Under the pieces are notes generated by a model. The model was given only the letters and a program-made list of their open reading frames with translations, made no database searches and was not told the DNA's origin. Source: Metopolophium dirhodum (lineage: Eukaryota; Arthropoda; Insecta; Hemiptera; Aphididae). Taken from it: a stretch of 64,000 bases of DNA. Location of the stretch: the NCBI RefSeq assembly GCF_019925205.1, contig NC_083566.1, positions 10,230,001 through 10,294,000 on the forward strand. The letters run 5' to 3'. A program made the translations under genes and the position numbers. Positions 13,201 to 24,027 of the stretch are shown here, piece after piece; positions within the stretch are counted from its first letter, which is position 1, and every line of letters starts with the position of its first letter.

Positions 13201-16200
13201 CAAGATTCGAGACTACGGCGCGCGGCGTCTGGTTCCGGTATAGTGATGGACTGATCACTGATAGCTAATATACATAGTGGGGGTACCTATATTATAATTT
13301 ATAAACCTGAAATGTGTCGAGTGGTATTTGGGAAGTGGGAAGTCTGAGTGAGAGTAGAGAGCAGCTCAGTGCTCACTCAGTCACTCGAGTACTCGACGCT
13401 TGGGCAGACGCCAGACAACAGTCAACCGACGGCACTCGGCACTATTAAATATTAATATACTATTGTCTATTTCACTATCAACGGGTTCGCGGAACACCGA
13501 ACACGTTTCTGAAAAGACGGCTGTAAGCTATAATTGTAGACAATTTCGGTTAGAAACGATCGATTAAATAAGCCACGGTATTACAGTTTTGCCACTGAAT
13601 CGATTCGCCCGTGAATATTTGAATAGGTAGTTGAATTATTTATCGTGTTGACGAGTGACGACACAATGGTCGTTGCCGGACATCGGCTTTGTAATGCGGT
13701 TATAAAAACAGCAATTAGTCGAAATTATGATATGCACATCACGAAACGTCTTGTTCAAACCAAAACTACACACGTACCTACAAAACAATAGTAACGTCAT
13801 TATGTAAAATATTTTACAGAATACCACATACCTAATGGCTAATCCGGCTAATGTTACCATGTTACTATTCAGTGGCGTATTTGAGGGAGGGGCAGTGGGG
13901 GCAAATGCCCTAATGACTTGAAGAATAATTGGTTCTTATATAGTTGTAATAAGTACATACTATGATGTTAAGAAGACAAAATAATTTTTTTTTATATTGT
14001 ACATGTTTTTATATTATAATAATTGTAATATCACAGAATAAGACAATATATCGTCCGGGGTCAATGGATTGTTTCCGTGTATTTAATTTCGTAACTATAA
14101 GAGGGATACACGTTGCCAACGTTATTTCAGACTGCGAGTACGGTACAACTTTTAGAGTCCAATGCTTCATACCGTACTACCGTAGGGATACAGAGACCCG
14201 ATCAGCTGATCGAGTGTCGCTTCTATATTGTTCTATGGTTATAGCTGACTGGAGTTTCTAATAAATTTGTTTGCACGTCCTAGGGATGGGCGTTTATTTC
14301 GTAGTAGTCAGAGCAGTAATCTTAACACATAAACAGTCGCATACTCGCATAACGATTTACATTATCACCAAGTCCGGGATAAAGGGGGACAGGGGGCCAC
14401 GTCTCCGGGCCCCACGTATTATTATTTAGTCTACTCGGCTTGAAATTACATCGAGTGGTAATTTGTACATTTTATAGTATCTACAACTTACAAGAATATA
14501 TTTATTTTTTCTTGTTTGAACTAACAGGCATTGGGACCCGTCCCCGCCTACCATGTTCACCACCACAGGCATGGTAAGTGAGGACACATGGCCATTTTTC
14601 CATTGGTTCATGGTTGGGGCCCACAACCATGTATTGACCCCTAGGCTCCTGAAGGTCTTAATCCGGGCTTGAATTTATTACCAAATTAAAGATATTATAC
14701 TATATAAATATTATTTTAATTTATAGTAAGTTATCAACCAGAAATCTCCTTTGAAATTTAATATTTAGCATTATTTCTTCTAAAAAAAGGTCATCAGACA
14801 CAAAAGTGGTAAACTTCGTGGTAAATTCAATAGGGTAGAATATAAGCTTGTGTATAATAATTATTAATTTTAGTGTCACCTCCCCCCCCCCCCCAAAAAA
14901 AAAAACTCAATACGCCTCTGGTTACTAATAAATACATAATCATTATTTTAAGATTGAGAATGTATTCATAGGCTATGTATACTTACTGTGCCTTAGTTGT
15001 TAATAATTTATTGATTAAGTTGATTTTGTGATTTATAGGCTGACACTGATGAGTTGTGTGTTGTGTCGCTACTATCAATGGACATTCAATTGTTTGACTG
15101 GCGGCCTATTGGTCAGAGTCTACTTGATTGGGATAGTAGTAATGCATTCCATAATCATTCTACTTGTGATGGTTTTGGTGAATCGGAGTGCCCAGGGTGC
15201 TATATACGACACAAAAGCTAGACGTGTCGTTCCACATCTACTAGTAGCTAAGTATGAGTTATTAAGAATGGCCGACCAAACTTGTATTTTTTTATATAAT
15301 ATATTTATTATTTTACAGGATCATTTTACTCTTACCAGAGATTGCATTAAATGTGCTTGGAACTATATGGACCTATACAAATTGTATACAATGCGATAAT
15401 GAACATTTTACGAGTACCGTAGTGGAAAGTAAATATAATTCATTGTGTGTTACTAATTTTGATTGTTAAAATATACTAATGTATTAATGATTAAACAATT
15501 TATTGATTATTTTAGTTGGAGTTCTATTCAATTGGGTTATGTTGGGAGGTTTGATATTCGTATTAGCCATGGTGTTGGATCCAGTTGGATCGTTAAAACT
15601 TCAAGAAGGAGCCAATGGTAATGTAGACACAGATATGGTGTTACACCGAAAAGTCACTCGTATTTGGGTGAGACGCTTTAGATGGTTTTTTTGTTGGCTA
15701 ATTAGAGATGAACATTCGCATGAAGCGTTTTCTCAAGCAGCCGGTCAGTATTGTAGACTTTAAATCACACATTTCAATAAATAAGACATAAATTACATTT
15801 TTGTTTATCTTCTTATTTTTAGGATTGATGAGTTCTATGTTTAGAAATACAGATATTGTACCATCAGACTTTATTGCTGGTTTTGTGTTATTGAGAGTAA
15901 AACAAAAGCGTGAGTCTAGAGAACAAAGACGACTTGCACTCTTAGCTGAACAAAGATACAATTGTACCTCTAGTAAGTCAAAATACAATCATATTATAAA
16001 TAAAATAATTTAAACAATTTAATGTTTGTCTTTCAGTTGTAAATGAATGTTTTACTGGAAAACCAAATTGGATGTGTCTTAAAAAAGCTAGGCATTACCT
16101 CCAATTATCAGTTGCTATTTATGGTTGGCCGTTTTTGATTTATCGTTATTGTATAACAGGATTATTTAAAATGATGCCCAAGTTTTTTTGCTGCGCTTGC

Positions 16201-18078
16201 TTTAGGTAAATTGTTCAATTTTATTTCAACTGTAGTAAATCAATCATAATTAATTTTTTGCATAGAACTAAACCAACTGTGGTCAAAGAGGATAACTGCT
16301 GTCTGTGTAACTTTGCAGCAATTCGATATATGTCAAAATTACAATCTAAAGATATTTTGTTTGCTTCATTTGTCAACCATATATTTGAATTACCATTTTT
16401 TGTAACTGTTGATCACGAAACCAGTAGTATAGTAATTGCTATAAGAGGATCATTGTCAATGAGAGATATATTTACGGATTTGACTGCCATAGTAGAAAAA
16501 TTAGACGCTTATGGTGTTCCACCTGACAGCTATGTAATACTAATAAATCTTAGAAATAACTAGAACCTGGTCATATAAATGTATGTATTGTTTCCATTCA
16601 GGCTCATAAAGGAATGTTATGCAGTGCAAAGTATATTAAAAAGGAATTAGAAGATCATAATGTTATAGAAAAGGCTTATACCAATTTTCCCGAATACAAC
16701 CTTGTAATCACAGGTATGAACACTACAATTTTAACCATGAATAAATGTAGCATTATTAACTTATCATTGATGAATAATGTTTATTGTGTGATACTCAGGA
16801 CATAGTTTAGGGGCGGGTACTGCAGTGCTCTTAGCATTTTATATGCGACCACTCTATCCCAATCTCAAAGTGTATGCCTTTGCTACACCAGGTAATTAAC
16901 CCAGTTACTGTATACATTATGCTAAAATTATCAATTAAATCTTAAACATTGATTTTAGCGGGATTATTGAGTCGGGAAGCAGCACGAATAGCTGAAGAAT
17001 TCACTTTGTCCGTAGGTGTTGGTGATGATATGGTTATGCACATGACAATTGATAATGTTGAAGATTTACGGACAAACATGTTACAAGTTCTACAATCATG
17101 TAGATTACCAAAAGTAAGGTATTTTTTAATAATTCATATTAAATTTAAATTATTCCATTGAGTAAATATATAATTTATTGATAAATATTGAAAATGTAGA
17201 ATTATTATTCAATATATAATTTTGGGTAAATCTGATATCTATTAATGATTTTAATCTGTGTACATTTTTCTGATAAATTATTTCATTATATTTTGTTTTT
17301 AGTACCGGGTATTTCTAAATGGCTTTGGCTATGCATTATTTGGCGTACCATCGAGGGACCTTGAATCTACATGGCGCCATCGGACTACTTCAGAAATGCG
17401 TAACTCTCCACTACTATCTATGCATTCACCCGTTCTGTCTATGATTACACAGAATGATGGCTTCCCAACTGATACCATTAGTAATCATCATCTAGTCCCT
17501 ACAACGTCATCATATCCTAATGACCAAATAATTTCTATTTCACCTACTTACAATGTAATTATGCCCTGTAACTCTATACAGTTTATAAGAAATATGTATT
17601 TTATTTGAAATTTCTAAGTTTTAATGTTAGTTAATAATGAAAACCTATTGATCGTATTCTTAGGAATTAGCTGTCAGAAGGTACTCAAAAATTCGTTTGT
17701 ATACTCCTGGTCATATATTACACATAACTAAGAAAAAGAAAAGTAAAGAACAGAAAAAAGCTGATAAGTATGTGTCATATACAACTAGTGGAATTTCGTT
17801 TTCACTTTTCACAAATATTTCATAGTTATATTTAAAATATTATGTAACATACTATAAACATGTATATTTTGATTGTTTTTAGAAAATCTGGCACAAACAG
17901 TAATGAATATAATTATGAAATGCGATGGGCCACACCTGAAGATTTTAAAGAACTGAGAGTAATGCCCCGTATGCTATTGGATCATTTGCCGGAAAATGTT
18001 TTAAAAACTCTTGACAATGTGCTTGAAGAACAAAGAACAGAAATCGGATTTGATTTAGCTCAATTAACTATGATCTAA
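1186..18078 (+). CDS. DAGLB: Diacylglycerol lipase-beta (sn1-specific), 13 coding exons
   Basis: Membrane-bound serine lipase that in known homologues releases the sn-1 fatty acid from diacylglycerol to give 2-monoacylglycerol such as 2-arachidonoylglycerol. Coding exons, all GT-AG with agreeing phases: 1186-1280, 15039-15251, 15319-15428, 15516-15743, 15823-15972, 16037-16205, 16266-16533, 16602-16713, 16799-16891, 16959-17113, 17303-17554, 17664-17767, 17883-18078. Total 2145 nt, 714 aa. The start MPSMQMFGRRW..DDLVFPG matches the DAGL-beta N-terminus. Hydrophobic transmembrane segments fill about residues 25-200. IVPSDFIAG and a YGWP motif follow. The lipase core has GHSLG with nucleophile Ser451, acid Asp503 (in GDDMV) and likely His635 (PGHILH). 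A serine/threonine-rich loop (exon 11) separates Asp and His, as in the family. Ser and Asp are each offset by 8 from my recalled human DAGLB numbering. Beta is favoured over alpha because the long alpha tail is absent. Confidence 0.95.
2086..4276. repeat. Family A element with both terminal inverted repeats
   Basis: The left end (2086-2213) and the right end (4155-4276, inverted) share about 120 bases. These include GTGGATRTC, CTGCTGTACAGTAGGTTACA, GTCACTGTA, CAATGATAT and ACGATTCTGAGCG. Inside, sequence in one orientation (to about 2840) gives way to the opposite orientation around TTAGATTCTGAGTGGAACGA (2848), so the element is a large imperfect palindrome. It encodes nothing recognisable. 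The ORFs over it are chance openings in AT-rich DNA. Confidence 0.7.
4277..5170 (-). repeat. Family A arm, inverted orientation, interrupted
   Basis: Sequence reads as the reverse of the 2850-3900 arm and ends at TTGCTCCGCTCAGAGTCTAA (about 5150). It is interrupted at about 4395-4590 by unrelated sequence. That insert starts CGGGGTGAGCAAAATACG and ends GCCTAGTGCCTACCC, which looks like a small inserted MITE whose ends match only loosely. Confidence 0.5.
8082..8139. repeat. Very short CAGTGGC...GCCACTG inverted-end element
   Basis: About 55 bases bounded by CAGTGGCATACGC and GTACGCCACTG, the same ends seen in hAT-like elements elsewhere in the window. Flanks GTTCACTG and GTTTACTA agree at 6 of 8 positions. 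It is probably a deletion derivative. Confidence 0.35.
8690..10200 (-). repeat. Family A arm, inverted, split by a nested MITE
   Basis: Contains family A landmarks in reverse: ACAAAATAAGAAAATCGAGTG (about 9062), CAACTCAAAATAATTTGCA (about 9249) and AAGTTAAAAATCAAAGCAT (about 9731). The arm breaks at 9768 and resumes at 10118 with TTGTGAATACAGACACAAAC, the continuation expected from the copy at about 5092. The family A copy is therefore older than the insertion. Confidence 0.55.
9769..10117. mobile_element. hAT-like MITE (349 bp) nested in family A
   Basis: Ends TAGGGATTAGCTGATACC and the inverted GGTATCGGCCTATCCCTA-type terminus form an imperfect inverted repeat. The flanks CTTATTTT (9761-9768) and CTTATTGT (10118-10125) are an 8-base target duplication with one mismatch, the size used by hAT transposases. 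The interior is built from repeated ACCGATA/CCGATATCGG words and encodes nothing. Confidence 0.65.
10656..11068. mobile_element. Foldback MITE flanked by TTAA
   Basis: Two arms of about 190 bases are inverted copies of each other. The left begins GAGGTCACACCCGCATGTG and the right ends CACATGCGGGTGTGACGTCC. Inner arm landmarks include GACAATATTTC and GGGCAAGTC. TTAA occurs at 10652-10655 and 11069-11072, the duplication typical of piggyBac-like transposition. TTAA is common in AT-rich DNA, so superfamily assignment is tentative. Related sequence (GAGGATGCCACCCATG, ACACACGTACGACATAG) occurs near 31420-31600. Confidence 0.6.
12152..12523 (+). other. Unidentified open stretch of 123 codons in DAGLB intron 1
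   Basis: An open frame with relatively even codon use, including a hydrophobic middle and the segment NPLTVAEYVNGELYLHPILY. It opens at TTG and has no clear start context. I do not recognise a domain. It could be a decayed transposon ORF or a chance opening. No splice partner is apparent and it does not fit the phase of DAGLB. Confidence 0.2.
13150..13560 (+). promoter_or_regulatory. GC-richer patch, possible alternative promoter or 5' exon
   Basis: In otherwise AT-rich intron 1, about 13180-13500 is rich in CpG and in TCAGT/CACTC words (around 13345-13445), a composition like the 5' regions of FBXO21 and PCMTD here. It lies about 1.5 kb upstream of DAGLB exon 2. No ORF or TATA box can be assigned. 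An alternative first exon giving an N-truncated DAGL is possible but unproven. Confidence 0.25.
13870..14921. mobile_element. hAT-like element with CAGTGGCGTATTTGAG ends
   Basis: Left end CAGTGGCGTATTTGAGGG; the right end reads ACTCAATACGCCTCTGG, its imperfect inverse. Flanks TTACTATT and TTACTAAT match at 7 of 8 positions. A C-tract of about 15 bases followed by an A-tract sits just inside the right end. Interior open frames (for example 13962-14261) carry no recognised transposase motif. Confidence 0.5.
15039..18078 (+). CDS. DAGLB: DAGLB exons 2-13 (membrane domain, lipase core and tail)
   Basis: Compact block of twelve exons with introns of 60-190 bases. Exons 2-4 encode the remaining transmembrane helices (for example VVMHSIIILLVMVLV). 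Exon 6 (16037-16205) encodes only 56 residues, including AIYGWPFLIYRY, and has no start codon of its own. Exon 7 has DNCCLCNFAAI and VIAIRGSLSMRDIFTDL. Exon 8 starts AHKGM. Exon 9 carries the nucleophile elbow GHSLGAG. Exon 10 carries the acid residue. Exon 11 is the variable loop, and exons 12-13 the His motif and the tail MLLDHLPENVLKTLDNVL. The stop is TAA at 18076. Confidence 0.93.
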
Positions 18079-19219
18079 GTACTAAAAAACAATTATTTAC
18101 TTTATAAAACTAGAGCTTTATTAAGTTCATGCTCAAATTCCTCTGTCCATTAATACACCAAGCTAAGTTATTATTATGTTTTTAAGTAAAGTAAACAACA
18201 AAATTGTAATTTATATTTAAGTATTAAATATTATTGAAAACATTTACTTAAAGGGGAGTGGGGCATAATATATTCCTACAAATATTGCAATTACAGTATT
18301 TTATGAATTGATGGTCTGATTACTGTGTGAAGTGTGGTTGTTTTTCTTAAATTATTATTAGCATCTCCTTAAATATAGCTTTAATTTATATGATTAAGAA
18401 ATTCATATCAACAAGTCAATCTCTAAATGTCGAAAATAAAGTTTAACTTCTATAGATTCGTATAGAATCTAATAGTAAATTTTTCGATTTAGGTGTAAGT
18501 ATTATTATTATTATTTTTTTTACTTTAATTTATATTATTGTTATTATTATTATTTCATATATATATATATTTATATATATATATGTTTTAAACACTGTTT
18601 TGACCTCAATCCCTAATATTTTTTTTTTCAAATTGTATGTACACCCTTAGAATTTTATGATTTTTATTCCAAAAAATCTTGATAGTATTATTATTTATAT
18701 GTATGTAAACTGATGTACTTAAACTCGTTGAATCCATTCAATTGAAATTTTATTCTGTTTCTTGCCAATGTATGTATTGGCTAACAGAACTAATAATCTG
18801 TGATAACTTGTATGTCTTAAGAAAGAATTTTACTAATAAGCGTACATATTTTAAATAAATTATTATATTTTTTGTAATACATTCAGAGATTATATTTAAT
18901 TCATAGAGTGCCCTGAATTATATAAAATATAATATATATTCTTTAAAAAAAAAAAATGATAATATTTTTATAAATATGAAATGTTAAATGTTATTGTATT
19001 CTTATTCTATTTACATTAAGGACAGATGTACATTTCTATATTTTTTACTTTCTCAATTTATATAATAAAATCAATATGCTCCTCACTTCTCATCCTTATT
19101 ACCATAGTAACTATTGTAAACAAAGCAATAAACTGTATCTGACATCAGCTTGTTTCGCTTGAGCAATAAAAGAAAAAAATAACATAAAAATATACCATCT
19201 CATTTATTTAATCTTTTTT
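18079..19219 (+). other. DAGLB 3' UTR and DAGLB-tektin spacer
   Basis: AATAAA at 18435-18440 is a reasonable polyadenylation signal about 360 bases after the DAGLB stop; others occur further on. A TA-dinucleotide tract lies near 18560-18585. No ORF, RNA gene or transposon end is visible. The last few hundred bases must hold the tektin promoter and 5' UTR, but I see no distinctive box. Confidence 0.5.
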
Positions 19220-22200
19220 ATGTTTGATCATCCACTAATCAACATGAACTGTAATAATTATTGCAATTTGTACGGCTATGACTATCATACGACTACAGAT
19301 TGGCGATATAACAGTGAACAGGAAATCACAGCAGCCGAGGAACAACGAGAGTTGGCCCAAAGGTTGATACTGGAAGCTGATCGGTTATTCGGCCAGACTA
19401 AGGACTCTGTGATGAAAAACAAGTTGGATGTTGACCACCGGTCCAAGGTGAAAGTCAAAGATATAGAGTACAAATGTAGGGAAATTGAAAAACAGAAATA
19501 CGATCTGGATGAAGAAATTTGTTTACTGTTGGGCTATCAGGTGCGCATCGAAAACGCCAACAAACTGCTTGTCGGTGACGCTCTTGAAGTAATTGCTGAG
19601 TGCCTTAGACTCAGGTGAGAATGACATTGAAAAAATCCAATTTAAAATTACATGATATAATATATTGATATGTAATATGCAATGTCTGTGCAAGATCAGT
19701 GTAATCCATTTAACTAGCTACATTATTTTATAATTTTTGTTTTTTTGATAAAGAAAAAATGTTTTATTTACCTGCCTACCCAGTCTGTTATTGAATTGTA
19801 ATATTTAACACTAGTATTAAAAACTTTCTTCTCTTTTATTAGTGGTTTTCTAAAAAATTTTAATGGACATTCAATCTAGAGTTTTTATGGTGTATCCTTT
19901 CCATTTTTTACTCCACTCATCAAAACTTTTGGTAATTTCAAAGAAAAAACTCCACTCGGAATCTAAAACTATTTATTCAATATTTGATGTGTTATTTATA
20001 CATCAATATTTTAGAAATATTTAGGTGGTCTGCTCCCAAATATAAAATAAATATACTATATAAAGTTAAAATCCTAAAAACCCACTGAATGGCACTGAAA
20101 ACATACAGAAATGACTAAATTTTTTTGTAAAAATGTATAGTGTAATAAATACTATCAATCAATACTTCAAACTACAAAAAAAAAAACCATTTTCTATAAT
20201 GTTATACGTCCCTACGTGCAGAAATTGTCGTCAGAGTATAGACTTGGTGTTTGACGATGTCGAGAAAGAACTATTGCGGGAACGCGAACTGATCTTGGGT
20301 ATCAACGATCAGCTTGAAGATTTGCAAGATAAAGTCGTGCTGCAGATCAGAAAACTGAGAGCGTTCGTGTACAACTTGGTTGTGGATTTGCGTTGTAAGA
20401 AAAATGCGTTACAAATTGAAGAGCACAACAAAAATCTCAATGAAAACACTGTCGAACTATCAATATTGAACAACAAAAACATTTTCAAACCTGCGTGAGT
20501 ATTTTTATCGTTGCTATGAAGTTTGTCCCATTCGTGGAGGTTTTCGTGGATCCCTTATTCCCACCTGGGTCACTCACTTGATGAGCACGGTACTACGGTG
20601 AACAGCGTATCTACGTGTCTATTTGTGATATACCTGTGATATTTCTGAAACCAATATATTTTGGTTTTGAAACTATCAATATAGGTAGTTCTTATTATGA
20701 TGTACTTAATAATATAGTCTCATTTTAGCTAAATATTCCAAATTATAAAATAATAATAGGAACTTTCGATGCTTATATAGATAGTGTTATTCTCTAAAGA
20801 AATCGATAGTTATTAGCCGATGCTGATTTAAGTATTACCCTCCGAACAGTTGTTAGTCGTTACACATATATAATATATATAGTGTATTTAACAATAATTA
20901 ATGTAACATGAAATATTCCAAATACGCATGACCTTAAATTTGATTTGGATTTTTTTACTGCGTAATAAGAAATATATTATATTACACTTATTTTTGAAAA
21001 ATTCAAATTTGTTATCCTTTTAAAAGCGTGCGAAGTGAAGCAATAATATTTGAATTATTTCCAGTCTTTGAGTTAGAATATAAATTATTAGATACTTTAT
21101 TTTTTTATAAAACGTAATACATTTTTTATATTTGAAAAATTTGACTAATTGACAGGAAGTTAAAGTTTTAAAAAATCATAATATTATAAAATCACGTGGA
21201 AATTATGAGTGTAATAAATTTTAAGTCCTTTATGCAGTTAAAAAAATTATGAATAAAATTCAAAGTTATGTGTTTCAAATATTTTGTGTTATCTTTATCA
21301 TTGAACACACTTATTTATACAATAAACGAATATAATATAGTGCACACTTAATTATATTTATCCATATATATATATATTCTATATGCAGTACGATTTCGAC
21401 CACAGAATGGGATCGATTCACTTTAGACATTATTTCGGCAGCCAATAAAGTACTAGTGGACGGACGACCTATTCGTGCATTTTTTGACAAGTGTCTGAAT
21501 AAAATGTTCAACGATCTGGTAGGCCAATCGGATGCAGTCAACTTGGCGTTTAGATTGCGAGTGGAAGAATACCTTGAAGTGATTGAAAAATTGAACAAAC
21601 AAAGAGACGAAGTATGTTTCTGAACACATTAAACTAGTACCTATATAGTATATATTATTATGTTTCTAATCGCGTATAGTGGATGCTGATAAATTATAAT
21701 TACTTTGGTTTATAACTTGAGCACATATGTTTCTCACAGATAATTACTTTTCAGTTTACCACTTTACTACATGTGTATCATACAATGTGTCCCGTGAAGA
21801 AGTGACCGGCTGGCGTCATGTGATAGTTCACATTAAGTTTTGAAAAACCCCCTTCAAAGGGTGGGTGTAACTTTTTTATTTTTTTAGTTATGGGAAATTC
21901 AACTTTTTTTAAACAACATCGAATCTACCACACATTTGCTGATGTAGTGATGTATCTTAAAAACTTTTCAACTTTTTATAATAATTTTTTTAAGCTATTT
22001 TATTATGCTATCAACTAATATAAACAATCAAACCAGAAATGTACAAATTATTTTAATTAAATTAAGTTAGCAAAAATTTGCATTTTTGAAAGGATTTTGC
22101 GTATAGCTCTAAGTAACGCCTTACTGGACAATGAGCTTAGATGAGGCATGTACTCACGAAGATGTAAAATTTAGGAAAATAAAATGTTTAAGGTATTCTG

Positions 22201-23423
22201 TAGAATAATAAAATTAAAATTAAACTATAGTAAATACGGTGTTATTTGTAGTTATACGCAATTTTCCTTTCAAAATTGGTAATTTTTACAAAAAAAAGTT
22301 TACCTTTTTTAAATTTAATAAAAATAATTTATACATTTCTGTTTGATTTGTATGTCATCGATAGCACAATAAAATAGCTATTAATGCTTAAAATTACGAT
22401 AAAAAGTTGAAAAGTGTTGAAGATACATCAGCAAATGTGCGGTAGGTTCCGGTTTTGTTTCGGTCGATCGAAGCATGCAGCGAAAGTAGTTCCATCCCCA
22501 ATTCTCGGTTCGAACTAAAAAAAAGGTTCGGTTTTGTTTAGAAAAAAGTAGAAAAGCCCATAATTAAAATGTTAGACCGACCCTTTAAAGTTTAAATGAG
22601 TTTTTTTCATAACTAAAGCCTTAAGGTATACTATCATATGACGCCACCCCGTCAATTTTCTTCATGGAACATATTGTATATTTGTTTATGACGCATATAA
22701 AGTATCACGCATAAGAAGTATAGATATTATAGGTATCCCCGTAGCTCGTAAGTGAGTAATAATTAATGAATTTTGCCCGATGTTTATTTAATAATATACA
22801 AAGATCATACAAGGTTACAAATATATTCGTTTACCTACTTAGCCAATTGTTATGATTTTGAAAAGAAAAAAAATCTTGTTAATGATTATACATTGGTTGA
22901 GTGAAGTGAAATAGTGATGGGAATATCACGAAAGTCATGATTCGAAGTGCATGTATCGTATTGCCTTCACTGATATGTTCATATACCTATGTTGGCATGT
23001 GGCTATGTAGTATACAGCATACAGCAGTATTGTATATTATGTGTATCTATGCAATCCGGTTTACAGACGGTCAAAAACGTCGAAGAAGTAGAAGAAACAA
23101 TCGAAAAACTGAAAAACACCATCGGTGACAGGGAGGCGTACTTGGCGCTGGCACACACGCGACTGTCGAACCGGACGCGCAGGGAGGGCGTCGAACTGTG
23201 CCGGGATGAGCTGGAATTGAGACTGTACGAAGAGGTGGTCCAACTGGAACACGACGTGCAAAGTCTACAAAATATGATGGCCGAATCTGTGGTGTGCCGG
23301 AGACGTCTCAAACAGTCCATCGCCCGTATCAGTGTGCAGCTGCAAGTCAAGCAGAATTCGTTGCACATCGATAACGAGCTGTGCGCCAAGCAACGGAAAC
23401 GCATCAACTACCGAGCCTTTTGA
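19220..23423 (+). CDS. Tektin family axonemal microtubule protein, 4 exons
   Basis: Tektins are coiled-coil filaments lining the lumen of ciliary and sperm-flagellar doublet microtubules. In an insect, expression is expected mainly in testis and perhaps chordotonal cilia. Exons 19220-19614, 20222-20494, 21389-21611 and 23067-23423 join in phase (1248 nt, 415 aa, the usual tektin size). An N-terminal TDWRYNSEQ matches the family's S/D-W start. The protein is almost wholly heptad-like coiled coil. The signature nonapeptide RPNVELCRD appears as REGVELCRD at residues 336-344, preceded by LAHTRLSNRTR. A conserved Cys follows near the C-terminus in IDNELCAKQRKR. ALEVIAECLRLR plus IDLVFDDVEKEL most resembles tektin-2 or tektin-1; I cannot choose between them. 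Met1 at 19220 is the first ATG, with Met9 an alternative. Confidence 0.88.
21783..22676. mobile_element. Long inverted-repeat MITE in tektin intron 3, TA-flanked
   Basis: Left arm CAATGTGTCCCGTGAAGAAG...GGCGTCATGTGATAG is inverted at the right end as CTATCATATGACGCCACCCC...CTTCATGGAACATATTG. Arms extend well over 150 bases, including ACATTTGCTGATGT on both sides. TA on each side fits Tc1/mariner-type insertion, though TA is too common here to be strong evidence. A less AT-rich segment with GGTTCGGTTTTG words (22445-22540) lies in the right half and disrupts symmetry. Confidence 0.55.
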
Positions 23424-24027
23424 AAAGCTCGTCGGATGCGGTTCCATGGATTGGTTTTTTTAGTGGTGGGAAAAAAAATCATACACAAAACTTTTTTCTC
23501 TCAAAACCTTTTTATACATACCTAGGTAACATAGCGTATAGGTAATATGTATAGTTTACATATTTCTTTACAAAATTCTCAAATTAGTCTTATAAGTATC
23601 AGAATATTTCAATACAATAAATTTACATTTAATGCATTAGGTATGCAACCGCCTTAAATGGTTACTGCCCCTGTACACAATACACATCGTCCTTAAGTAC
23701 TGCATATATTGTTATATCAACACACCAACCTACATCATAAATAGGTAGTCATAACAACGGTGGTGGGTCGATGTTGCTGTAAATATTGAATTTCTCGTGG
23801 TTTTATTTATGTATACCTATAGTTGTAAAAAAAAAAACTATTACTAATTTACAATGATAATATTAATAAACTATGAACTGAATAAATAATATTTAGGTAC
23901 CTTCACTCTGCAGAATGTTAAAAAACAACATTGTCTTAAACTCAATTGTATATTTTTTAATGCATAGGTATATAATAAATTCGCTAATTAATAAATACAA
24001 AAACTAATATCCGTAAATACTTTTAAA
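23424..24027 (+). other. Tektin 3' region
   Basis: AATAAA at 23616-23621, about 190 bases after the tektin stop, is the best polyadenylation signal. Nothing else is recognised before the hAT-like element at 24028. Confidence 0.45.

Larger units (their letters stand above)
1281..15038 (+). other. DAGLB intron 1, 13.8 kb, filled with transposon relics
   Basis: Bounded by GTGAGT and a TTTATAG acceptor. It contains family A repeats (2086-5170 and 8690-10200), a nested hAT-like MITE (9769-10117), a TTAA-flanked foldback (10656-11068), a hAT-like element (13870-14921) and a short GC-richer patch near 13330-13450. Between these, for example at 5200-8080, 11100-12140 and 12530-13130, I see only AT-rich sequence with short-motif repeats and no coding signal. 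Confidence 0.85.

Noticed and set aside
23003..23447. Minus-strand open frames of up to 134 codons over tektin exon 4
   Set aside because: They are shadows of the plus-strand exon, which carries the tektin signature and joins in phase to the other exons.
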